Notes under the pieces: generated by a model
Seen by the model: only the letters and a program-made list of their open reading frames with translations
Database searches by the model: none
Told to the model about the DNA's origin: nothing
Position numbers and translations under genes: made by a program
DNA from: Desulfomonile sp.
Lineage (GTDB): Bacteria > Desulfobacterota > Desulfomonilia > Desulfomonilales > Desulfomonilaceae
DNA: 10,000 nucleotides
Direction: 5' to 3'
Assembly: GCA_020216785.1 (NCBI GenBank)
Contig: JAIWNO010000038.1
Span: forward strand, 1 to 10,000
In this document: one piece after another, positions 1-6,692 of the stretch
Position numbering within the stretch: position 1 is the first letter of the stretch
Layout of the letters: the number at the start of each line of letters is the position of its first letter

Positions 1-7
1 ATGAACC

Positions 8-919
8 ATGAAGGCTTTTATCACCGGCGGGACCGGATTCGTTGGCACCAAATTGACGAGAGCACTCCTCGACAAAGGCCACGAAGTGACAGTGCTCTCC
101 CGCAGTGAGAAACGGCGGCCCGGCCTTCCCGCTCAAATCCGCCTGATCGCTGGGGACCCCACTGAGCACGGTCTATGGCAGCAGGAGGTCCCAGAACACG
201 ATGTGCTGATAAACCTCGCCGGCGAGTCAATATTCAGCCGTTGGAACGATGAATACAAGAAGCGTCTGCGGGATAGTCGGATTCTTACTACGCGCAACCT
301 TGTTGAGGCTATTCCGTCGGACGGAGGTGCGGTCAAGCACTTATTGAGCACTTCCGCAGTCGGTTACTACGGCTTCACGGGCGATGAGGAACTGGGCGAA
401 GACGCTGATCCGGGTACGGATTTTCTTGCAACTCTCGCTCAAGACTGGGAAGCTGAGGCGCTCAAGGCGGCAGGGAAGGGTATCCGTGTTGTTGTTGCCC
501 GCTTCGGTGTTGTGCTGGGCAAAGACGGCGGAGCGCTGGAACAGATGGTCCGGCCGTTCCGTTTGTTTGCCGGCGGGCCAATCGGGAGCGGGAAGCAATG
601 GTTCTCGTGGATTCATGTGGAAGACCTCTGCCGCGCGGCCCTCTTCGTTATCGAACATCCCGAAATTTCCGGACCGGTGAATTTCTGTGCGCCCAACCCT
701 GTGAGAAACGCGGACCTTGCCGACGCAATCGGGAATACGCTACACCGGCCGTCATTCATACCGGCGCCGGGGTTTGTCATCAAGCTCGTGATGGGAGAAT
801 TCGGCTCAGTGATTCTGAAAGGGCAACGAGTTGTACCCAAGATGCTGAAAAAACATGGGTTCCATTTCAATTATGGACGAATTGAGGACGCGCTGAACAA
901 CCTGCTCTCAGACACGTAA
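8..919 (+). CDS. TIGR01777 family NAD(P)-dependent epimerase (SDR39U1/YfcH-like)
   Basis: This is an extended short-chain dehydrogenase/reductase of 303 residues, close to the usual length of the family. The N-terminal dinucleotide-binding loop GGTGFVG lies at residues 7-13. The family signature NLAGESI is at 69-75, and STSAVGYYG at 114-122 carries the conserved Tyr pair. FGVVLG is at 166-171 and the WFSWIHVEDL block at 198-207. Residues from about 251 to 298, containing GEF, a GQRVVP-type motif and the final KKxGFxF segment, match the C-terminal DUF1731 domain. It is expected to be a soluble cytoplasmic oxidoreductase or sugar-nucleotide epimerase; the substrate of this family is generally unknown. 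The ATG at position 8 is the first base of a conserved beta strand, so the start is firm even though the upstream ribosome site lies outside the window. It converges on the histidine kinase with 15 bp between stops and shows no functional tie to the other genes. Confidence 0.93.
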   Translation: MKAFITGGTGFVGTKLTRALLDKGHEVTVLSRSEKRRPGLPAQIRLIAGDPTEHGLWQQEVPEHDVLINLAGESIFSRWNDEYKKRLRDSRILTTRNLVEAIPSDGGAVKHLLSTSAVGYYGFTGDEELGEDADPGTDFLATLAQDWEAEALKAAGKGIRVVVARFGVVLGKDGGALEQMVRPFRLFAGGPIGSGKQWFSWIHVEDLCRAALFVIEHPEISGPVNFCAPNPVRNADLADAIGNTLHRPSFIPAPGFVIKLVMGEFGSVILKGQRVVPKMLKKHGFHFNYGRIEDALNNLLSDT

Positions 920-949
920 TCCTGGATCGCTCTACTAGTGTGTCTGAGA
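906..949. terminator. Perfect 10-bp inverted repeat across the convergent gene junction
   Basis: TCTCAGACAC at 906-915 is the exact reverse complement of GTGTCTGAGA at 940-949, with 24 bases between. Both stop codons (epimerase TAA 917-919; kinase TAG on the minus strand, 937-935) sit in the loop, so the arms are the last codons of each gene. A hairpin would form in both transcripts. There is no T-tract on either side, so this is not a classical intrinsic terminator; a bidirectional termination or 3'-end-protecting role is inferred. Confidence 0.45.
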
Positions 950-2539
950 AGCGACCAGCGCCTGAGCCAACTCATTTGATGTCGCAGTTGCCTGGCCCAT
1001 CGCTCCACCCTGTGTGAGGGGCAGCCACACGGTGAAAACCGTTCCATCATCATCGGATCGGACCGAGATAGAGCCGCCGTGGTCTTCCACGATCTTCTTG
1101 GATACCGTTAGCCCCAGCCCCATGCCGTGAGCCTTGGTAGTGTAAAAGGGATTGAAGATCTGCTTAAGCTCGTCCGGCTCTATCCTGGCTCCGCTGTTCC
1201 GGACCTTCATCTCGAAATAGCCTTCCGATTGAAGCCGACCTGTCTGTAATGCCTTGTCACTCGGGATCGAGGCACCGGTCTCTACAACCACAGTCCCGCC
1301 GACAGGCGAGGCCTCGATTGCATTGGAGATGAGATTGAGCATGAGCTGTTGGAAACGGCCGGGATCGAGCGAAACCTCGCCGATTTCCGAGCCGAGCCGC
1401 GCGTCCACGAAGACGTCCCGTTCCTTTGCCCTCGCTTCGGCGACACTGATGATGTACTCAATCAGTTCGTTCGGGCTGACGGTTTCGAGTTGAACTTTGT
1501 CACGCCTCGTGAAATCGATGAGGCGCTCAAGGATGCGCTCCAGACGTGCCACCTCGGTCATAATGATCCGGACGTATTTGGCGTGCATCTCCTCATCGAG
1601 AGGCAAGCCTCCGCGCAGGTGCTTCTCGAGGCGGCGTGCAAACCCGCCGACGATCGCGAGCGGTTGTCTCAGTTCGTGGGCAACCTCAGCCGTGTGCTCT
1701 TCGATCGCTTTACATTGGCCCGACATGACGATGTGCTCGTAGAGTTCGTCAATAATCTTAATCTTTTCGAGCAGCGCTTCTTTCGAAGCCTTCAGTTCTT
1801 CTTCCAGCTTACGCCGCGAGGTTCGATCGCGCATGACCCCTTCAAAGCCGGTGATTCGCCCTCGAGAATCGTAAGAGGCCTTACAGCGGATCCTGGCAAA
1901 ATGCCTCCCGCCTGCGGCATCCGGTATTCCAATTTCCTCGTCCCATATGGACTCAGGCTCGAGACGAAAAAGAGAATCCACCACCCCTCGATCCTCAGGA
2001 ACGACGTGGTCTTTGAGCGGAGTTTCCAGGACAGTGTGGACTGGAGCGCCAAGGAATTTTTCCATCTCAGTGTTTACAAAGACAAATCGCCCTTCCGCAT
2101 CGAGCGAGAAGATAATATCGGGAACCTGTTCCACCAGACTACGATACCGCCGCTCGGACTCCCTTAACTCTTCTTCCATTTCCTTGCGGTGGGTAACGTC
2201 GATGATAAGCTCACCCGCGCCGACGATCTCGCCGGCCTGGTTCTTGATCGGCATCGCGGTGTGCTGCAGCCATACTTCACCTCCGCGGATGTTACGTCTC
2301 TTCCGCTCGGATGTGGCACGAGGTCGGCCGTTTAGAACTTCAACGACCGGACAGGCGGGACAGACTTCGTCGCTGCACGCCATAAACTCATGACAGATCC
2401 TGCCGACCGGATCGCCGAAGGTCTCCTTTATCAGTCGGTTGGCGTAAATCACCCGCAGGTCGCGGTCCATTTCCCAATACATCTGACCGCAGCTTTCGAG
2501 CAATTCACCAAATTGTTCTTTCAAGGACACGTCGGACAA
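935..2539 (-). CDS. Double-PAS soluble sensor histidine kinase
   Basis: This is a cytoplasmic histidine kinase with no membrane segment. Residue numbers here count from the farthest upstream start (GTG 2665; 576 residues). The first PAS domain is about 48-160 and contains a cysteine cluster (C91, C97, C102, C105) ending in the CPACP motif. The second PAS is about 170-285. Each is followed by a short charged coiled linker (HRKEMEEEL, RRKLEEEL). HisKA carries the H-box AHELRQP with the phosphoacceptor at H330. HATPase_c has the N-box NLISNAIEA at 444-452, FNPFYTTK at 504-511 and GMGLGL at 514-519. The G1 box reads NSGARI instead of DxGxGI. I chose the TTG at 2539 (534 residues) because GGAGG lies 7 bases before it. 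A GTG at 2650, overlapping the upstream TGA as GTGA, is the alternative (571 residues). The gene is downstream of the TPR lipoprotein on the same strand. No response regulator is visible nearby. Confidence 0.92.
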   Translation of the reverse strand: MSDVSLKEQFGELLESCGQMYWEMDRDLRVIYANRLIKETFGDPVGRICHEFMACSDEVCPACPVVEVLNGRPRATSERKRRNIRGGEVWLQHTAMPIKNQAGEIVGAGELIIDVTHRKEMEEELRESERRYRSLVEQVPDIIFSLDAEGRFVFVNTEMEKFLGAPVHTVLETPLKDHVVPEDRGVVDSLFRLEPESIWDEEIGIPDAAGGRHFARIRCKASYDSRGRITGFEGVMRDRTSRRKLEEELKASKEALLEKIKIIDELYEHIVMSGQCKAIEEHTAEVAHELRQPLAIVGGFARRLEKHLRGGLPLDEEMHAKYVRIIMTEVARLERILERLIDFTRRDKVQLETVSPNELIEYIISVAEARAKERDVFVDARLGSEIGEVSLDPGRFQQLMLNLISNAIEASPVGGTVVVETGASIPSDKALQTGRLQSEGYFEMKVRNSGARIEPDELKQIFNPFYTTKAHGMGLGLTVSKKIVEDHGGSISVRSDDDGTVFTVWLPLTQGGAMGQATATSNELAQALVASQTH

Positions 2540-2546
2540 GAACAAA

Positions 2547-2551
2547 CCTCC
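2547..2551 (-). promoter_or_regulatory. Shine-Dalgarno GGAGG for the histidine kinase
   Basis: The plus-strand bases cctcc read GGAGG on the minus strand, 7 bases ahead of the in-frame TTG at 2539-2537. This is the best ribosome site near the N-terminus. The competing GTG at 2650 has no well-spaced purine run, and the roughly 37 residues it would add look unlike any PAS or kinase element. Confidence 0.55.
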
Positions 2552-2646
2552 GGACTTTTCGCGGTGAGCGAGCACACCAGCGAGTTTGTAATTCCAATTA
2601 TGGTCATGGAGTGACCCAATGTCCAGAGCAATTGCTGCGCGCGGCT

Positions 2647-3474
2647 TCACTCCCGCACCAACCACCGCCCCGTGGATGTCTTCGCCGAGTACCTATCGAG
2701 GAGGGTCTTGATCCTGGGGTCTTCTTTGAGGCTGAAGAGGAGGTTTTTCTGATCATTGATGTCTTTTTCCGTGCGACGGACGTACACATCCGGATTAGTT
2801 TTGATCGCCAATTCCAAATACTTATAGACTTTGTCCTCTTCTCCAAGAGATGCGAAACAGTGCGCCAAGTGGTAATACCCCAGACCTCGTTCGTCGCTGC
2901 GCTCGTATGTGTCAATGGCGCGCGCATTTTGCTCGGCTTGCGTCAGGACCTTTCGGGCTCGCTCGTCTTCACCCAAATTAATGAACGTCCGGGCGATCAG
3001 GATGTGGTAGAGAGGGTTTTTCTCAAAAACGGACGCGGCTTCTTTGTAATACACTAATGCTGTCTGAAACTTGTTGCGAGCGTGATAGAGGTTGCCAATA
3101 TTGGCGAGCACCTTCGCATGGTCTTCGGGATTGTCGGCAAATTCGAGCGCACGCTCGAAATTCCTCATGGCGTTCGTGTCATCACCTAAATTCTTGTAGC
3201 ACACAGCGATCGCATTGAACCCGAAATAGTCTTCGGGATACTCCTCCACATGGCGCATGAACGCATCGATGGCTGATTTAAAGTCGCCCTCTCGTGCCAG
3301 TCGAATTCCTTTTTCTTTGAACTGCTCCTCCGACTCTTTGGCCGTGGATGCAAATATCCCGGAGAATACCTTATCCAAGTCGAACACCATGGACTGGCGT
3401 ACAACTTTCTTGCCGCACCCGGCCGTTGCGGCGAGTATACACAGACAAATAAGAAAACCCCGAACAAGTCGCAC
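2647..3474 (-). CDS. TPR-repeat lipoprotein
   Basis: This is a predicted envelope lipoprotein built of tetratricopeptide repeats, which usually act as protein-protein docking surfaces. From the GTG start the first 19 residues are a short basic segment (RLVR), a hydrophobic stretch (FLICLCILAA) and a lipobox TAG followed by Cys20, giving a 275-residue precursor. The helical TPR pairs run through most of the rest; recognisable units include ARxGDFxSAIDAF, AVCYKNLGDDTNAMRNFERAL, IGNLYHARNKFQTALVYYKEA and YYHLAHCFASLGEEDKVYKYL. The tail LKEDPRIKTLLDRY is a common end for TPR arrays. The reading frame stays open upstream to TTG 3546, but the GTG at 3474 has AGGGAAGG 8 bases before it and gives a textbook signal peptide. 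It is probably co-transcribed with the kinase gene downstream. Its partner is unknown; a role in presenting or sensing an envelope signal for the kinase is only a guess from position. Confidence 0.88.
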   Translation of the reverse strand: MRLVRGFLICLCILAATAGCGKKVVRQSMVFDLDKVFSGIFASTAKESEEQFKEKGIRLAREGDFKSAIDAFMRHVEEYPEDYFGFNAIAVCYKNLGDDTNAMRNFERALEFADNPEDHAKVLANIGNLYHARNKFQTALVYYKEAASVFEKNPLYHILIARTFINLGEDERARKVLTQAEQNARAIDTYERSDERGLGYYHLAHCFASLGEEDKVYKYLELAIKTNPDVYVRRTEKDINDQKNLLFSLKEDPRIKTLLDRYSAKTSTGRWLVRE

Positions 3475-3482
3475 GAGGCAAG

Positions 3483-3490
3483 CCTTCCCT
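3483..3490 (-). promoter_or_regulatory. Shine-Dalgarno AGGGAAGG for the TPR lipoprotein
   Basis: On the minus strand AGGGAAGG ends 8 bases before the GTG at 3474-3472. This supports that start over the upstream ATG at 3525 and TTG at 3546, both of which would place 16-24 extra residues, including a Ser/Cys-rich run, ahead of the signal peptide. Confidence 0.5.
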
Positions 3491-3516
3491 GACTTCCCGC
3501 AGGATGATGATGGTGC

Positions 3517-3546
3517 AGCATACATTAAAAAGCAGTTATCCGGCAA
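3517..3546 (-). promoter_or_regulatory. Possible sigma70 promoter for the TPR lipoprotein-kinase unit
   Basis: On the minus strand TTGCCG (3546-3541; 4 of 6 match to TTGACA) is followed after 18 bases by TATGCT (3522-3517; 4 of 6 match to TATAAT). Transcription would start near 3510, about 36 bases ahead of the chosen GTG at 3474. The location fits, but the match is only moderate. Confidence 0.35.
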
Positions 3547-3567
3547 CCACCCGGATCACGAGCAATG

Positions 3568-3596
3568 TTGACAAATTAGCGCTCCGAAGCTAATAT
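3568..3596 (+). promoter_or_regulatory. Strong sigma70-like promoter for the PATAN gene
   Basis: A perfect TTGACA at 3568-3573 is followed by a 17-base spacer and TAATAT at 3591-3596 (4 of 6 match to TATAAT). Transcription would begin near 3603, leaving about 48 bases of leader before the ATG at 3651. This is the best promoter match in the window. Confidence 0.65.
3575..3594. promoter_or_regulatory. Candidate operator dyad inside the promoter spacer
   Basis: ATTAGC (3575-3580) and GCTAAT (3589-3594) are exact inverted copies separated by 8 bases. The 20-bp dyad lies between the -35 and -10 elements and overlaps the -10 by four bases, where a bound dimeric regulator would block RNA polymerase. 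The regulator is unknown, and the same arrangement could arise by chance. Confidence 0.4.
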
Positions 3597-3650
3597 CATA
3601 GCCAAACCGGGCGATCCAGCCGGACAGTTCAATATGCGGTTCTATTCCCG

Positions 3651-6413
3651 ATGGCAAGTGACGACAAGAAGGTAGTAAAGGTCGGTCCGAGACTTGCCAA
3701 GTACATCGGGGCAAAGGCCACGCGGGAAAAGAAGCTGCAGGCAGCGAACATGCAAGCCGAGTTCACCTTGCTGGATACGCTCATTATGCTGTGTTACCTC
3801 GGCCGCGATCCTGACAAAGAAATAGCTGAAGCCGCACGCAAAAACCTCATTCCAGCCGCTCGAGCCTGGTACAGTCGTCCCGACAAACCTGAGCTTCCCG
3901 AACCTATTCACGAGATCGTGCTCAAAGTGCTCGAAAAGGTTGGGGTCGGAGACCAGGCGGCAGCTGCCACAGATGGCGGCACTATTGTTCGCGGCAATAT
4001 CGGCCTGTTGGGTTTAGGCGAAATCATTCAGGCTATTGACCACAACAACCGGACTGCGGTCATTCATCTACGAACGGATGGAGAAGACGCCCGGATCTTT
4101 GCAGAGCATGGAAAAGTGGTCGGGGCCGTTGCAGGGGATGACGACGGATTGGAGGCGTTGTACCGTGCTTTTAGTTGGGGTGACGCGGACTTCACCTATA
4201 TCCTCGGCGAGACCGGTGTGTTCAACAACCGGATCCAAGTAAACACCCTCACGCTTGTAATGGATGCATTGGAGCGGGCCCCTGACGAAGACCCCTTCGA
4301 CAGCGCTGCCAGTAATTCCTGGCGCGTCGAAGGCAACCTGAGAGTGCTCAATATTTTCGAAATTGCCGAGATCTTCGAAATGAATTCGAAGCAGGCGTTG
4401 TGCAATCTCATACGCGAGGAGGCCACCGGGACGCTCTATTTCAACCAGGGCCGTATTGTGAACGCGGCTCTGGGAGAGCTGACAGGAATGGATGCTGCGT
4501 GTCATCTGCTCGCGTGGCCCAACGCCCGGTTCGTTATTTCGCGCGGGGGCGAGGGTGTATCCGAAGAAATTCATATCGGCATGCAGAACCTCATCATCGA
4601 GGCGATGCGTCTCTTGGACGAAGGCGTCACTGTCACCGACCGGATCGCCACCGAACTGCAGCTCATCAATGAACTGTTCGAGGGCCAGTCGGTAGTCGCT
4701 TTGCCGGTGCTGGACAAGGTGCGGCTGGTCTTCGGAGAGGACGAGCAGGCCCGGGAAATCCTCGAAGCCGACGCCAATCCGATTGTGCGCAAAGCGGTCA
4801 AGGTAAAGATATCCAAGACGATATACAAGTACCTTCAGGCCACTACGGATCACCCGACCAAACTTAAGGCAGCCCAGGGACTGGTTCCGCTTTCCACCAC
4901 GGAGAAGCTGGTTCTGCTGAGCTACCTGTCTCACGATGAATCCCAGGAGATCCGAGACCAGGCCCGCAAGACACTCGAGACGCTCGACACAGTCACGTAT
5001 CGCAAGGGCATCGGCGCGGACCTCCATCCTGCAGTAATGGACTTTCTTGTGCGGGAGACGATTCGGGAGGAATCGCTCATCAAGGCGGCTTGCGCGACTC
5101 CGGGCATCCTGCCGGAGACTGCCATCCACGTGCTCGACCACTGGAAAGGAGAAGAAATTCTTCGCGCAATAATCGAGAATACCAAACTGCTTGAGCGCAG
5201 CCCCGCGGTCGTTGCCAAGCTGGTGGAATTGCTCGAACCGCTCCCGGAGCTCAAGAAAAAAGTCGAAATCTTCGAAGAATCCCTGCTGGAAGGCTCGGGC
5301 GACATCAAGGTGGAAGGTCCGCTGGCGATGTGCGGCCTTTACGGGTTGATGCATGCGGCCGAGCACGCGGCGCGCTCGGGAACCATCGTGCTGGACGGAT
5401 CGAAGAAGAGGGGTAGGATCTTCTTTCGCAAAGGCAAACTCATCGGAGTCGTTTCCGGATCCCTGGAGGGAAAAGAAGCATTGGAAGACCTGCTCCAGGC
5501 GCGCGATTTGCGATTTCGCTATCTCTTGAGAACATATCGACACGTAGAGAACATCGACCTTCCTACTGCCGAGAACCTCCTTGCAACGAACGCTGCGCGG
5601 CCTTTCTTGGACCCGGATTCTACGTCTGGACTCCACTTGATTAGCGGCAGTACCCAGGCTATGGATGTCTTCGACGCGCTGGCCTGTATGGAAGGCACGC
5701 CCGCTCCCGTAAAAGTGACGGTCCTCTGCGAGGAAGGATCGGGCGAGATCTTCCGGGACCGGAGCCGAGTACTTCACGTTGCGGTAAGAGGAAAGGACGA
5801 TCCCTATTCCGCAATGGCCGCGATACTCTCCTGGAATGCCACGAGATTCATTATCCGCTATGCGGGTGAGGAATTCCCCACTACCGTTGATAAGACCTTG
5901 AGCGAGTTCGTGATCGAGTGCATCAAGGAGGTACCGGAAGAGCTTTCGCAAATGCCTCGGCCAGGTGAGCTGCCACAATGGGAGCTTTCAGAGGCTGAGT
6001 ACCAGAGCTTGTACCATCAAATCCTCGAGATGGGAGTGGCCGAGAAGATTAAACTTGCCCTTATGGGCACTCAGGAAGCGCGCAACATTCTCGTACGCGA
6101 CCCCAACAAGTTGGTAGCGGTAGCGGTCGTGAAGTCCCCGAAGATCCAAGACAAGGAGATCGATTCTATCAGCAAGTCCCGATCGGTCCACGAAGACGTG
6201 CTCCGCTACATTTCCTCGACCAAGGAACTTGTAAAGCTGTATTCGGTGAAGTTCAACCTGGCGGGGAACCCGAAGACCCCGGTTCCCATCGCGCTGAAGT
6301 TGTTGCCGCACCTGAGAGAACCGGATTTGCGAAAAATCGCGAAGAGCAAGGACGTGCCGCAGGTCGTGGCAACGCAGGCTCGGCGTCTCGCCGATGCCAA
6401 GACCACCGGCTGA
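3651..6413 (+). CDS. Four-PATAN (DUF4388) domain protein with helical repeat modules
   Basis: This is a large soluble protein of 920 residues with no signal peptide or membrane segment. I see four PATAN-like (DUF4388) domains, each with a GxL...L..I...... start, a strand rich in G.I/L.F..G.I and a closing helix. They lie at about 113-208 (GNIGLLGLGEIIQAI), 226-322 (GNLRVLNIFEIAEIF), 553-645 and 660-762. Helical, HEAT-like segments flank them at about 35-95, 350-545 and 785-915. The last of these (QEARNIL, RDPNK, NPKTPVPIALKLL, RKIAKSKDVP) resembles a helical module I recall from deltaproteobacterial proteins of unknown function. The PATAN fold is associated with two-component and GTPase signalling and is thought to mediate protein contacts. 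No enzyme motif is visible. The ATG at 3651 has no good Shine-Dalgarno site but follows the strong promoter. Position suggests a scaffold or partner of the downstream Roadblock-GTPase pair. Confidence 0.9.
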   Translation: MASDDKKVVKVGPRLAKYIGAKATREKKLQAANMQAEFTLLDTLIMLCYLGRDPDKEIAEAARKNLIPAARAWYSRPDKPELPEPIHEIVLKVLEKVGVGDQAAAATDGGTIVRGNIGLLGLGEIIQAIDHNNRTAVIHLRTDGEDARIFAEHGKVVGAVAGDDDGLEALYRAFSWGDADFTYILGETGVFNNRIQVNTLTLVMDALERAPDEDPFDSAASNSWRVEGNLRVLNIFEIAEIFEMNSKQALCNLIREEATGTLYFNQGRIVNAALGELTGMDAACHLLAWPNARFVISRGGEGVSEEIHIGMQNLIIEAMRLLDEGVTVTDRIATELQLINELFEGQSVVALPVLDKVRLVFGEDEQAREILEADANPIVRKAVKVKISKTIYKYLQATTDHPTKLKAAQGLVPLSTTEKLVLLSYLSHDESQEIRDQARKTLETLDTVTYRKGIGADLHPAVMDFLVRETIREESLIKAACATPGILPETAIHVLDHWKGEEILRAIIENTKLLERSPAVVAKLVELLEPLPELKKKVEIFEESLLEGSGDIKVEGPLAMCGLYGLMHAAEHAARSGTIVLDGSKKRGRIFFRKGKLIGVVSGSLEGKEALEDLLQARDLRFRYLLRTYRHVENIDLPTAENLLATNAARPFLDPDSTSGLHLISGSTQAMDVFDALACMEGTPAPVKVTVLCEEGSGEIFRDRSRVLHVAVRGKDDPYSAMAAILSWNATRFIIRYAGEEFPTTVDKTLSEFVIECIKEVPEELSQMPRPGELPQWELSEAEYQSLYHQILEMGVAEKIKLALMGTQEARNILVRDPNKLVAVAVVKSPKIQDKEIDSISKSRSVHEDVLRYISSTKELVKLYSVKFNLAGNPKTPVPIALKLLPHLREPDLRKIAKSKDVPQVVATQARRLADAKTTG

Positions 6414-6448
6414 AGCAGCAGCGTCGAAAGACCGGAGATGCTGTTGCT
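6414..6448 (+). terminator. 12-bp hairpin directly after the PATAN gene stop
   Basis: The bases 6414-6425 (AGCAGCAGCGTC) pair with 6437-6448 (GATGCTGTTGCT) as a 12-bp RNA stem containing two G-U pairs, with an 11-base loop. The stem begins on the base after the TGA stop. There is no immediate T-tract; TTTT occurs at 6462-6465. It may be a terminator, a 3'-end stabiliser or a processing point that uncouples the expression of the PATAN gene from the Roadblock-GTPase genes. Confidence 0.45.
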
Positions 6449-6692
6449 GAATGCAAAATCGTTTTAGGATTGCATAGGAACTTCCGCAAAGTGGAGTGTT
6501 GTGCTAATGTTTGGACGGTCTAGGACGGGCAAGGCGGTTCGAGGGTTGCTTGAGCATTCCGGGCGAAGAAGGCTCAACACCGCACAAGAGGAACCATAGA
6601 GAAACAACGGGGGAGTCTTCCCGTCATCGCCTTTATGGAACTCGAACCGGTCGGTTGTGTGTGTATTCCGGTGAAAAAAGGACGAAAGACGC
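6449..6692 (+). other. Long structured leader ahead of the Roadblock gene
   Basis: I see no convincing gene here. The stretch contains three further inverted repeats: ATGCAA/TTGCAT (6451-6456, 6470-6475), TTGAGC/GCTCAA (6550-6555, 6572-6577) and ACGGG/CCCGT (6607-6611, 6620-6624, extendable by two G-U pairs to a 4-base loop). No clear promoter hexamers stand out; a weak extended -10 (TGCTAATGT, about 6500-6510) is the best I found. I looked for the conserved elements of cyclic di-GMP riboswitches and did not find them. AAGGA at 6678-6682 is the ribosome site for the gene at 6693. Confidence 0.35.

Noticed and set aside
1..7. ATG at position 1 as the start of a gene
   Set aside because: It is at the window edge and out of frame with the epimerase; the frame stops soon after and has no features.
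1349..2167. 272-codon open frame on the plus strand inside the kinase gene
   Set aside because: It is antisense to recognisable PAS, HisKA and HATPase sequence and has no motif of its own.
2523..2609. 28-codon frame on the minus strand (starting MTIIGITNS, ending CSCPTCP) between the lipoprotein and the kinase start
   Set aside because: The Cys pattern caught attention, but it has no good ribosome site and runs out of frame through the kinase start region.
4068..5978. 636-codon open frame on the minus strand inside the PATAN gene
   Set aside because: The plus-strand frame has clear PATAN domains and helical repeats. The antisense translation shows no domain, is rich in His/Arg/Gln runs typical of a shadow frame, and has no supporting promoter or ribosome site.
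6449..6692. Cyclic di-GMP riboswitch in the leader ahead of the Roadblock gene
   Set aside because: The conserved GCAAA-containing core elements and the paired-helix layout were not found by eye; a covariance search would be needed to overturn this.
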